From Taeniopygia guttata (Eukaryota; Chordata; Aves; Passeriformes; Estrildidae), in the NCBI RefSeq assembly GCF_048771995.1, contig NC_133024.1:26242001-26306000 (forward strand): a stretch of 64,000 nt of DNA. Reading direction: 5' to 3'. The notes beneath the pieces were generated by a model. It made no database searches and was not told the origin of the DNA. It saw nothing but the letters and a program-made list of their open reading frames with translations. Shown here one piece after another: positions 12,301-24,300 of the stretch. Position 1 is the stretch's first letter. Each line of letters starts with the position of its first letter. A program made the position numbers and the translations under genes.

Positions 12301-15300
12301 GGAACTGTAAAAATGTCAATAAATATACTCAAATTTTATATCATTTGGGATGGATCCTGCTGTAAAACAAGAGCAGGTCTTAGGGCACTGGAGTAATGGG
12401 AAAGGCCTATGTGTTGGGGAGTTTGAGTAAGCTGAAGGGACCTGTCCAAGGCTGTGGAAGAACTCCAGGGTGCTGACAAGGAATCACTGTTTAAGACAAG
12501 GAGGCACAGTCTCAGCCAGGTGAGACCAGAAGTCACAGGGAGTGCTGCTGATGCTGCAGCTGAGGTTTAATGTGCTGAAGCCAGCTTAGAAAGCTGCCTT
12601 CTGAACTGCTCTGCTGAGAGGTGGAAGTTAAATTCTGGTGTTTGGAAAGTTCCCAAAGAAGCTGCAGGGCACAGATGCTGGATTTAGTAAGGACCTGGAG
12701 AGTAGAGAAGAGAAGAGAATGGGGTTGCTGAGCAGGGAGGACTGCTGAATAGCATCCCTGTGAAGGGGGAGAGGAGCACAGTTCTTCATAGTTTACAGCT
12801 TTCCTCCCAGAGGCACCTGCTGCTTCTGTGACCTGTCCTCTCCCTTGTAATCCATTGCCACTTCCACATACCTGGCACTGCATGTTGCAGCCACGTCCTG
12901 TCCTCTGGGGAGGAATCATGTCCTACCCACATGCTGTTTCTTCATCTATTGTCTCTTCAGGGTGTGGCTGACTGATGCTTATAAAACGGTAATTAGCAGC
13001 TTCCCTGTCTTCCAGATCAGTGGACACACTGGCTTTCTCTGGTTTTGTTTTTTTTTTCCCCTCCCCTTCTCACCCTTTGGAGTTTCTTTCCCTCCCACGT
13101 ACCCCTGGATCTTGCCTTCTTCATTACTCCCCATTCCTTTTCCCCACCAAGGAACTGGATGGAAGTGCTCAGCAATGTGTCTGCCATTGGTCCTGAAATG
13201 TCCTGCCACTCCATGTACCTCCTTGCTCTTGTATCCATTTTATTTATGGTTTCTGTGTTTTTTATTTTTAATCCCATGGCACACCTTCCCTTCCACATCC
13301 TCACTATCTGGTGGAGGCAATCCCTGGAGGAGCCACGCCTGGTGTGGTACATTTACTTTGCTGACTCACTCTCACAGTGGGAAGTGGGATGGAAATTAGT
13401 GGGTGAGCTGGGTCCAAAGTGGCTGTTAGAGACAGGGCAGAGTGCCTTTTCTCCTTGGCTTGCCTGCTTTGTCCAGATTTAAATCTTTGATAACTTGGGA
13501 GAGAGGGTTAACAGGTCACTTGAGAGAATAAATCCTGGTCTAAAATTTGGAGGGAGTCTCCTCTTGGAACAGGACTGACAGGCCTAGGAATTGTGCTTGT
13601 GCCTTGCTGCTGTGAACATGAGTGTAGTGAAGGCTGTGCTCCAGGACGGCTTTGATGAATGGAGACGAGAGATCTCTGAAGGCTGCTCTTAGAATATAAG
13701 ATTTATTAGGGATGGTGAAAGGTCTTGCTTGGAGCTGCCAGACGCAGCAGTGGCAAGGCCTGAGGGGATGGGGGTAGAGACCTTGAGAGACAAGGGGTAG
13801 AGAGAATGCCCTAGGAGAGGGTGGAAGTTCCAAGAGGGGGAAGATCCAAGAGGGCGTCTGGCCCCTCAGGGACCCCTTATCAGGGGGCTTCAGGGTGGGC
13901 TGGAACAAGACTTAGGCCAATGGGGTCACAGACACCTGATGTTTCAGGGGAGGGTTACAGGTGTGGATGAACCATACATTTTGGGGGTGAGATAGAACAG
14001 TCAATTTGACTTTTGGACCTATCTGTAGGTAAGGCTATTGTCCAGCCAATAGGGGGGATTGTTTTCATCCTGGCTGTACTATTGTGAATCTTTTGCAGGC
14101 AATTATATTTATCCATCCTTTCCAACACATGAGGAAATGCTTTTTCCCTCTTCCCAGTGATCTGGATCTCCAAATGACTTTTAAAGAAACAGGAAAAGCT
14201 TCCATGAGAAAGGGAGATTGGATTGGAGGTGATGAGTAGAACTGCATCTTGCTCCTGCAGCTACCTACAACAACATCCAGCCAATCTCAGCTCAGGGCTC
14301 AAGGGCTGTCACCTGGGGGCTGCAGTGTGCCAGAGTCCTCCTCTGGTGCTCGGTCCATGCCATGTTCACTTCTGATGCTCCTCTGAGTTGTTTGTTTTCT
14401 CTGTTAGAGGGATGGGGCAGGAGCATAAAGGAGCCAAAATGTGAGACCAAGTCTTCGCCCCCAGCCTAACAAGCACAGCAGACAAGCCAAAGAAAATCAG
14501 AAATTGGGATTTGAAATATCAAATGTCATTGCTGGATGGGTGCTTCTCTGACTTGGGGTCAGTCAGAGGAAAATTTTAGATCTCTCTATATTTGTGGCTA
14601 ATGAAAATGGTACAAAAACCTACACAAGGTGTTACAGAAATGTCCAGAATTTCCACTTGGAAAGAGCACTCTGCCTGTGCCTGTCAGTTTGAGACCAGTT
14701 GTGTACTGGGAAGCCAGAGATGCAGCTGGGGAAGCCAGGCCATTGCCAGGCTGCAGTAAGGCTTTAAATACTGTGCCACGTTCTGCATTGCTTTGCTGCT
14801 GACTGACCACATGATATTGTTGCAGGGAGGAAGCTTTAAAGCAACTTAACCTGTCTCACTGTTTGTCACTACTGGAAAACATGGTCCTGTTCCTGCTGCC
14901 TTGCTTCCCTCCCTCTTGTGACTGACCTCTCAGGGAAGAGATTCAGCTGGCTTTGTTTCCTGCCATGTAGGTCAGCTGCTGAGCTCCACCATTGGAAGCA
15001 AAAAGAGGGAATGTGGAGGCAGGAGAGCACTTCTGCTTGTTTTGTATATGTGGGCAGGAGGCAGGATCTTCCTAGCCCTCAAAGGCTTGTCCTTCTTATC
15101 ATCAGCATGAGATCATTACCACTTTTTGCATAAAGCATTTTTTTCTTTCTCCTTGTTTGGTTAAAATTATGTAGCAGCTGTCCTGCCAAAGTCTGTGACG
15201 CTTCCAGAGATAGCTGAAGATAGCAGTATTTGAAGAGATTTGAAGAGTTGCATGAGATGGTGGAAAAAGAAGAACTAGAAATTCAGAAGGCTGTTAAGAA

Positions 15301-18300
15301 TATCATGAGACTTGCTCTAAAATTGGCCAAGTCTTGCAGCCCCCCAGTGTGATCTGTGCAGGGTGCTGGAGGGGGGCTCCTGCTGCCAGTCTCACTGGCA
15401 CCCTGTGTGGGGAGGCTGAAGGGAATGGGTTTCCTTCACACTGCAAAACAAGGGTTTCCCTTTTGCACAGTATGCTCTAGAGGGAGATTGCCATCTGTTT
15501 AGAGAAATGTTCCTTTTCCCAAGCCCCTCCAGCTCTTCAAGCTGTTTATATTCACCTCAGAGACATTTTGAAGCACTGACATGAAACTAACTGTCCCTTC
15601 TGGGTGTTTCATTGCAGGATCTGGGATGATGACTTCCTCACACCCCATCTCAGCCAGCACTCCTGAGGGAAGCAGCTATGGTGCTATTGGTACAGTATAT
15701 TCCAGAATTTGGGCACAGGGACGCTTCTCCCTGGGGTGGAGGTAGGCCCTTTTAGGGAGATTTAACACCCGAGGAGAATAAAGCTGCAAGCTACTTTAGC
15801 AGTGTCTTGCAACTATTAAAAAACAAACAAACAAAAAAAAAACAACCCAAACAACCAAATTGCAGTTTTTGAGGTTCAGGTTGCACTTTAGGGAAAACCA
15901 TCTGCATAATAAAAGTGGCAAACCTGAAAGAGATGCCCTAAGAGACTGTCCCTGGAAATGTGTCTTAGACAAAACTACAGTCACCTGAGGGCTGTGGGTG
16001 ACAATGCTTAGAAGCTGCCTTCTAAATGCTTCAGGCAGGACATTTACTAGTGACTGAAAAAAGTCCCTTGCAAGCAAGCTTCTAGGAGCCTGTTACTGGC
16101 TCACAGCCTGCCTTTAAACCAAAGCATGCCTATCCCTGGGAGGCTGAAGGGTTGTGTGCCATAAAGCAAGGCACAATCAGAGTTTCTTGCCCCCAGGGTT
16201 TTCACTAGGGAAGAAATAATGTCATACTGCCAACAGGTGAATCATGGCCTGGAGGCAGAGGAGAAAATAACTTCCTGAGGGCTTAATGACCACTTTACCC
16301 CTCCTTCCCCTTTTTAAGAAATCTTTTTAAAGCATTTGGGAAATGAGGAAGAAACCTGTGTTCTGCCCATGTTGATGTGAGCAACGAGCTGGGAGTTGCC
16401 CAGCCTGTGGGAAGTGAAGGCAGGTGCTGCTAACCTGTATGTGACCAGTACCAGGGATGCAGTGGGAATAAAGCTGGTACTCTGCCTGCTTAGAAAAATC
16501 GGCTTTCTTCTTTGTCTTTTGTTCTACAGTATTTTTAGAAAAGCTTAGTTATATATAAAGCTTACATAAAATCTGAAGTTTAACTAGGTGAGTGTGGTTT
16601 TGACCCCTAACAGTCTGCTTCTTTCTCTAGAGGTATTTGTCTCATCTCAGAATTCCAGATTTCAGAGCCCAGGCTAATAGAGAGTAGAAAATGTTAAGTG
16701 TTGAAAAGTAATAGAATAAAAGCAGAGTGAAAACTGAAATGCTGCAGAGAAGGGAAGATAACAAGCCTTCAAACTGCTCTTAGCTGAGCACCTAAAACTT
16801 TTAGGAAGGTTTGGGATCATGGAAAAAAATTTTTCCTTGAACTGGCCCTATCAACTTGTCAGAGCATCTGGGACAGCTTGATTCTTGCAGTGCACAGAGG
16901 GGTTTAGCCTTTACCCTGTGTGTCTCCTCTCCCTGCTGTGGCCCAGACGAGTCCAGCTCCAGCGGCGGCCGCCAGCTGGGGGCCCCGCCTGGCTCGGACA
17001 CAGACAGCTCCGTGGAGGAGGAGAGCGACTTCGACACCATGCCCGAAATTGAGAGTGACAAGAACATCATCCGCACTAAGGTACGGCTGGTGCTGCAGTG
17101 TGGGCCTCGTGCTGGGTCATGGGCACCTCTGGATCACAACCAGAACTGGTTATGTCCCTGAAATCTCAAAAATCCTGTTCCCTTTCAGGGTGGATTTCAT
17201 CTAATACAGCCGAGTGAGCTTCTTAGTCTTTTTTCAGTCACTGAAAGTTTTCTTACTGTGATTAGAGTGCTGCTGAAGTGAGTGCTTTAATATGGAAAAT
17301 CAAAATGTATTGGGGACTGTTGAGAAAGGAGGAAAACACCCAGAGAGTGTCCCAGAAAGTTCAAGGAGGTGTGAAGATAGGGAGAAAATAACCTGCAACA
17401 GTAGGTAGCTGTTTAGTAAAAGCAGGGTGACTGCAGTGGAGGTACAGAGGGGCTTTAAGCCAGCAGCTCTCAACTGCCTCCTTCAGTCATCCTGCACTGC
17501 TTTGTGTGGTTGGAGACATTCCTGGAGGTCAGAGGATTTTGCAGAACTCACCCCCATAGAATCAAGGGACACAGTGAGTTCACTGTGTAAAACCAGTTCA
17601 AATACCACCAAGCTGCAAATATGTCAAGATCTTCTACTGGCACCTGTAATCTACATTGGTTCTTCTTTTCTTCCCTCTTCCTCCACTTGCTAATGTTTTA
17701 GGTGTTCCTCTATCTATCAGACTTGTCCAGGAAAGACAGAAGAATTGTCAGCAAAAAATACAAAATCTATTTCTGGTAAGAGAAGGCAAACTGGTAAGGT
17801 GCAAACTTAGGATCCAGAGTCTCTGGCTGTGGAGTCTGTCCATATGCCCTAATTCTGAACCACTTCTGAACTACCCTGTAGCCCATTCTGGCCCTGTTCC
17901 AATCAATAACTGCAGATCCCACACACTTCAAGTAAGGATATTTGTGTACCAGTGCACACACGATCCTGGCAATGGATTCTGTTTTGCATCATTGCTTTTA
18001 AGGGTGGTAACAACCAGTACACTGAAACATAATGGAAAGGGGGAGAAACTGGCACTGAAACATGAGCTGGTGACTGACATCCTGGCTTTTCCTGTGCCTT
18101 TAGCATTTGTCTCTTGTTTGCCTCCTGTGTCCATGAGCACAAGTGCTCCTCTGCTTCAGGGGCTCACAATGAGATCATACCCCAGAGCAGCGAGGTGTGC
18201 ACATTCCTCCACAAGCACTGTGGGGCTTTCTTCTGTGTGTGCACCCGTGGCTTTGGTGTGTGTGTAACTGCTGCTGCTGTCTCCCCTCTGCAGGAACATC

Positions 18301-21300
18301 ATCACCATTGCGGTGTTCTATGCCCTGCCGGTCATCCAGCTCGTCATCACTTACCAGACGGTGTGTTTGGCTCCATGGCTGCCCCCTCTTGCTTTAAACT
18401 TGCCCCGTGGTTGTGTTGTGCAAGGATGACAGTCACAGTGAAGCTGGGATCACCCAGGAGTTCTGCTCTGTGTGAGGAGCAGTTTACCTTAGCTGCTCTC
18501 GCTGCACTGTGTTGATGTTACAGTGAGCTTGGCTCATTGGGCTTGCATTTTTGCTGTTTCTGCTTGGGAAGGGGGAGTGCTGCTGTTTTCTTGATCAACT
18601 GATGTCTCATTTGGGTCCTGTTTCATTTTAGAGACAGGAGGAATTTGATGTTTTCTCTAAGAGACAGCTGAAAGCAAGCAGTGTTTTCTGTGATTTCTCT
18701 TGCCTTCTCCTAACTTTGCTATATTGCTGTCATGCAGATATCTGCAAGCAGGTCTATTAGTGGGGGGGTTGAGAGCGCACAATGTTTCCTCTGAAGACTA
18801 TTATCAGGTCTGTGGCCCTTGACAACATCTTGTCCCACCCTAAAAGCTTTGCTTGCAGACGTCAGTACTCCCTTGTGCTGGTGCTAGAGCTAGGCTGTGT
18901 CCTGTACACCTTGTGTTTGTGCTGTGTTTGCATGGGGCAAACCCCCCAGAGCAGGGAGGATTTGCTAATTGCAGGCCTCCCACCTGCTCTCTGTCCAGGT
19001 AGTGAATGTGACTGGCAATCAGGACATCTGCTACTACAACTTCCTATGTGCTCATCCCCTTGGGGTGCTGAGGTGAGTGAGCCCTTTCATCACTTTGTCT
19101 CATGCCTCCCGAGTGTTTGTGCTGTGCCCAGGTCAGGATTTTATGCTTGCCAGGCTCACAGTAGCAATGTTGGTAAGACCACTGGGAGTTTAGGACTCAG
19201 ATCTTTGTGTTTTGCTCAGCAGTGCTGCTCTGTTGCAGTGAGACACATGCATCCTGGAACTTGTGGCACCTTGCAAATCACTGGCACAGCAATGAGGTGC
19301 TCCTGTGCTCTGTTGGACACTTGTATCCAAGGAGCAGCAGCTCTGCAAAGAAGTTCAGAATCAGTCCTTCCAGTGTAGCATTTCTCTAGATTAATGTGTG
19401 AGTGCAAAGAAAGTCCAGAGTTGGGAATCTCACAGAAGTGTTACATTAACTGGGACAGGTGAACTATTCAAATTAAATTGTCATCTGGAGTGTTAGATTG
19501 CAGTTTGGCAGCTGCTGAGGTGGAAGGTGGTGGAGGAGGGAGCAAAAATGGATTCAGCTTATCACAACCCAGGGTTCAGCTTCCTGCTGCTGTGCTGCCT
19601 TTGTCTTAAACCTTCTTCTTTCCTGCAGTGCCTTCAACAACATCCTCAGCAACGTGGGCCACATGATGCTGGGCTTTCTCTTCCTCCTCATTGTGTTGCG
19701 CAGGGACATCCTGCACCGTCGGGCCATGGAGATGAAAGATATCTACACCCTGGTAGGAAGCATGATTGCCTGGGAACATGGAGTGAACTCAAAAAACAGA
19801 GTGATACACAATGGGTTTCCATTTGTCTTCCTGGCTGGAGGGTTGAATCCTCCTCTTCTTTAACTCCTGTGCAGAAGGGTCTAGGTGGGATGCTTGTGTT
19901 CCTGCACACCCCAGTGCTTTAGTGCTTACAGTGTGTCCATACTGCTGTAGTGTGACCCAGCCTGGGCCTCTGAAGACAAGGAGATGAATAGTGGAAGGAC
20001 TCCCATGGCTCTGGCTTTTCCTGCAGCACTTGCTGTGGAGGAACTGGGACACGAGGCGTGTCCCAAGATGCTTCTCTTTATAGTGAAGTTTGATTTGTCT
20101 TACACGAGAGCTGCTTACGGTAACTCAGAGGAATTTGGCTGCCTCAGTCTCTGATGCAGAGACTCTTGTAGCCAGAACTTCTGTAGTCTCTCCTCTCTCT
20201 GGGAGAGGATGGAAAAGTCTGCAGCCCTGTGAGCAGAGGTGCTGGTGGTTTCTGGAGACAAACAGCTCTGTTCTCACAGACTTGGTAGCAAGTAAAGGCA
20301 TTAGGAGTTGTAAGGGTGTGCTGCTTGTGGTTTTCAGGTGAAATCTTGGCCAAATTGTCATGGAAATGCCTTCTCACATTGGCTGATGGGCTCTGCTCAT
20401 GAGCTTCTAAGGCCCTACTGATCACAAGAGCAATTCTGGTCAGTCCTCTTTCAGTTTTGGGCAGGATGTAGCATGGGATGAGGTACAGGACAGAGATTTT
20501 CAGTTTCATTATGTCAGTACTGAGACACTGAGGTCTTCAGATCAGAACTTCCAGCAGGATTAGCTTAGGTTTGATGCCTGTGGATTCACCTGGCTATGCC
20601 ATGTATCTAAATCCAGAGCCTGTGGTTGCACACAGGGCACTGTGCTGCACTGGTGACTGGAGGACTTGTGTAGGAGTTAGGAGGGATGAAGTGATGGAGA
20701 ATGGAGGCTTGCCTGTGATCAAGACACTGAGGGCACTTAAATACAGCTCTGCTCTCTTCCAGGACTATGGGATCCCAAAGCATTTTGGTCTCTTTTATGC
20801 TATGGGCATTGCTCTGATGATGGAAGGGGTGCTCAGTGCCTGTTACCACGTCTGCCCTAATTACTCCAATTTCCAGTTTGGTAAGCTGAGTTTCCTTTCT
20901 CCTTTTGAGCAGGAGCTAGGGTTTGCCATGTTCTGTCTCTTGTTGAGTTGCTGATGTTTCTCATCTCTCTAGCCTTGCAACTCTCCCTAGAGCTTACCTG
21001 TTTCAGCGCTCAGTCAGGAGGTTGTGATGCCCTGTGGGCACTTACTTTCTGATCCCCTTTAGTTTTTCTTGCCCCAGAGCATGGAGATGTGCTGCTGCAG
21101 GGTGGCAAAGCACAAAGTGCTGTACAGTGCAGTGCAGCAGCAGGGCCAAACCCAAGGCTGGCAGGCACAGATCCTGATGCTTTGTGTGCCCTTGGAACAG
21201 CTTTCTGGGGCCACTGGCAGTAGGTGTTCACACTGTTTCTGTTGTGTCCCTCCACAGACACCTCCTTCATGTACATGATTGCAGGACTGTGCATGCTCAA

Positions 21301-24300
21301 GCTCTACCAGACCCGGCACCCAGACATCAATGCCAGCGCCTACTCCGCCTATGCCTCCTTTGCTGTGGTGATCTCCCTGGCTGTCCTTGGAGTGGTATGG
21401 CTCCCTCTTACTCCACTGCTTCTCTGGGAAGGAGGTGACATGGCTGGGAACATGGCTTAGGTGTGAAAATGTCTGGGGAAAGCAACAGAGGAGGAGAAGA
21501 GTGTGTTAAGCAGCTGTTAGCATTTGAATTCTCAGTCCTGCTGGGCTTTCCTCTTTGCTTCCCCTGAGCATTCAGGTAGGAGAAGAGCAGAACAGTTTCC
21601 TCTAGGTGGGCTCTTGTTTTGGCTTTGCCCACCACCTGCCATCCTTCTCAAGAGGAGAAATTCATGCATCCAGATATACATGTCCAAGTGCACAGATGAT
21701 TTTCCTGGGGTGTGATTCACATTGGAGGAAAGAGGGATGAGGCTGGCTGGACTTGCAAGACAGGTATCTTATACCTAGTTGCTTGTGCCTCTTTGTCCCC
21801 TTTGGAATACTCCATGTTGTTTGTCACAGCTTCTCCAGTGGATTTTCCTATCTCTGCAGAGGAGAAGGGCTAGGATAATGTCTGGGGGCCTCTCAGGCAA
21901 ATTCCTGGAGTACCTGCCTGTGGAAGGGCACTGGAGCAGAACCTACAAGAACCTTGCCTGTTTGCTCTTAGCATTGCAAGTACTGAGCTGGGCTTTACCT
22001 TGGAGGTTTCTGCTTCTCTTCTTTTGAAAGACTCATTTTCATTCATCAGTAACCAGGCAAAATCCATGGAATTCTTGCTCTGAACTAGCAGCTAGATCCC
22101 AGTGGGCTGTTAGCTCCTGACTACCACATAATGGACAGGTCTCTGTTTACGAGGCTGTCTGTGGGGTAAGGCATGCAGGAGGAGCTGGTGACCTTGGGAC
22201 TTCCCAAGAATCTCTTGATAGCTGTAGTAGATCTTGACAAGGTTCAAAACCCCTGAGACTTTATTATGGATTGTTCTGTCTTTTGTGGGATGCTTTGAAG
22301 CTGTTCAGTGGAGCTTGAAAGCAGCATGTCTCCCTTGTTCCATTCATGGATAGGTGCCTTTTCCACTTGCTTTTTGGTGTGTGGTTTTTTATCTCTGCCC
22401 ACACAAAGTGAAAATTTCAGGCGAGTGCTTTGCCCCTGGGTAGGGAAGTGGTCACAGTCTGATGGCAGATCAGAGTTTCTGGACTTCGTATTGTATGAAT
22501 GAAAAATTGGGATTTTAATGTAGCATTAACCGGTGCTTGCTTGCAGGTGACTTCCAGTCCTTAAATAAAATGAAAATGCACCATAGGTGCAATTGCCTGC
22601 AGAGCAGTTCTATCCTTTTTGGTCTGCTTCAGTACAGTTGTTAAAGTAATGTTTGGTTCCTTGACTGCCTTTGTAAAAATCCACCTCCTGACCAGAGAGC
22701 TGCTGCCCAGCCCAGCAGAGAGAGATTGCTTGGCCTTGTGTTTCTGCTCCCTGGGCCAGCTGCTGTCCATCCAGTCTTGTCTAAAGGGGCATTCAGAAAG
22801 AATGGTCTCCTCTCCAGGATTCTGAGCTAATCTTGCTTCTCTGGACTTCATTTTGCGTTTATAGATCTGTTTTATGGTTGGAAGATTTAGGGTTTTTTTC
22901 CTGTGTTCAGTGAGGTTGTTTAATGTCCCATGGTGATACAGGACAGGAAAGGATTGTCCTGCTGAAAGAGAGCTCAGTTTACTTTAAAAATGTCTTTGCT
23001 TTCAGGTGTTTGGGAAAAATGACATGTGGTTCTGGGTTATTTTCTCACTGATCCATGTTTTGGCCTCACTGGCTCTCAGCACCCAGATCTACTACATGGG
23101 TCGCTTCAAGATCGGTGAGTGCTGTGGCCCAGCCATCTCCTCCTGTGTGTGGTGCCTCCTGTCCTCACCTGCCTGTGCAGCGCAGTCCTGTGGCCCCTCT
23201 TCTGGGCTACCCTGTCCTCTCATCCATCTGATGCTTTCCTGGCCTCTGAAGTCCTTGCGCTCCTGACTCCCATGGGAACCAGCAGGGGCTGTGTGCTGTC
23301 TGGTGGCAGGACTGCAGGGCTCTGAGGGAGCTGCAGCTCTCCCTAGTGCTGTGCTCGGAGGGGTGACCCACAGCCTGTCATGACGTGAGGTGGGGAGGGT
23401 CTGCTGGGGAGCCTGGCTCTTGTGCTCTGCTTAAACCTATTTCTTCTTCCTCTTGTGCCCCTGTCTGCCTCAGATGACCCTGACTCAGGTAACCACAGCT
23501 TTCCTTTTCCCCTGTTGAACGGATGGTGCTGAGCTGCAGCAGCCAGGGATTGCATGGATGTGTGTGGGGAGGCAGCATCGTGTGCCACCTGGGGTCAGCT
23601 CCTGGGAAGTGAAACCAATTTGCCGGCAGCACTGCCAGTCCTGTTCCTTGGCAGCAGGGGAGTGAGCCAACACGGGAGAGCTCAGATCTTGGTGCAGGAG
23701 CCTTTTCAAGCTCTATGTTGTGGCTAAAGGGGAACATGTGTATTCATGTATGTTTGTCCATCCCTGTGCCACTGATGGCTCTGCCATGAAGCTTCTGCAA
23801 TGATTTTGAGAGCAGGAGTGCCTTGAGTGAGCTCTGCCCCTCTAGGACCCTCTAAGGCCTGTGGAACCTGTTTTTACTGTTTCACCGCTCTGGCAGCTTG
23901 TTCCCTGGAAGGTGCTTTTCCCCCTTCCTACACACACACACACACACACACCTCTTCTGGAGATGGTGTTGCAAAGCCAGCCTCTTTACACATACAGGCA
24001 GGGCCTGTGTGACTTCTGAGCAGTGCTAGTGTAGAAGGGATTATAAAATTTATTTTTGTTGTAACTTATTGTTCTGGACAGCTGCCATCTACATCCTATG
24101 GTGGATGCCCTCCTGCTCAGCACGGAGTGCTTCCAAAGGGCAAGACATGAATCTGCTGACACCTTGGGCTCTCTGGTGTCAGCTGGTGGGTGTCAGCTTC
24201 TTCCTCATAGGCATTTTGGAGCTCAGTGTGCTGGCTGTTCTGGCTTTCTATCCTTTGCTTTGACAGACATGGGCATGTTTCGGCGGGCAGTGATGGTGCT

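Larger units (their letters stand above)
11243..15617 (+). other. SIDT1 intron 10 (4.4 kb)
   Basis: The longest SIDT1 intron in the window. It contains the solo LTR at 13623-14127. The rest has no recognised exon or repeat. Confidence 0.8.

Noticed and set aside
13540..13908. Minus-strand ORF (122 codons) across the LTR
   Set aside because: It is a chance frame through the LTR and its flank; no retroviral protein-coding region is present.
17656..18267. 203-codon plus-strand ORF over SIDT1 exon 13
   Set aside because: It reads exon 13 in the wrong frame and runs on into the intron.
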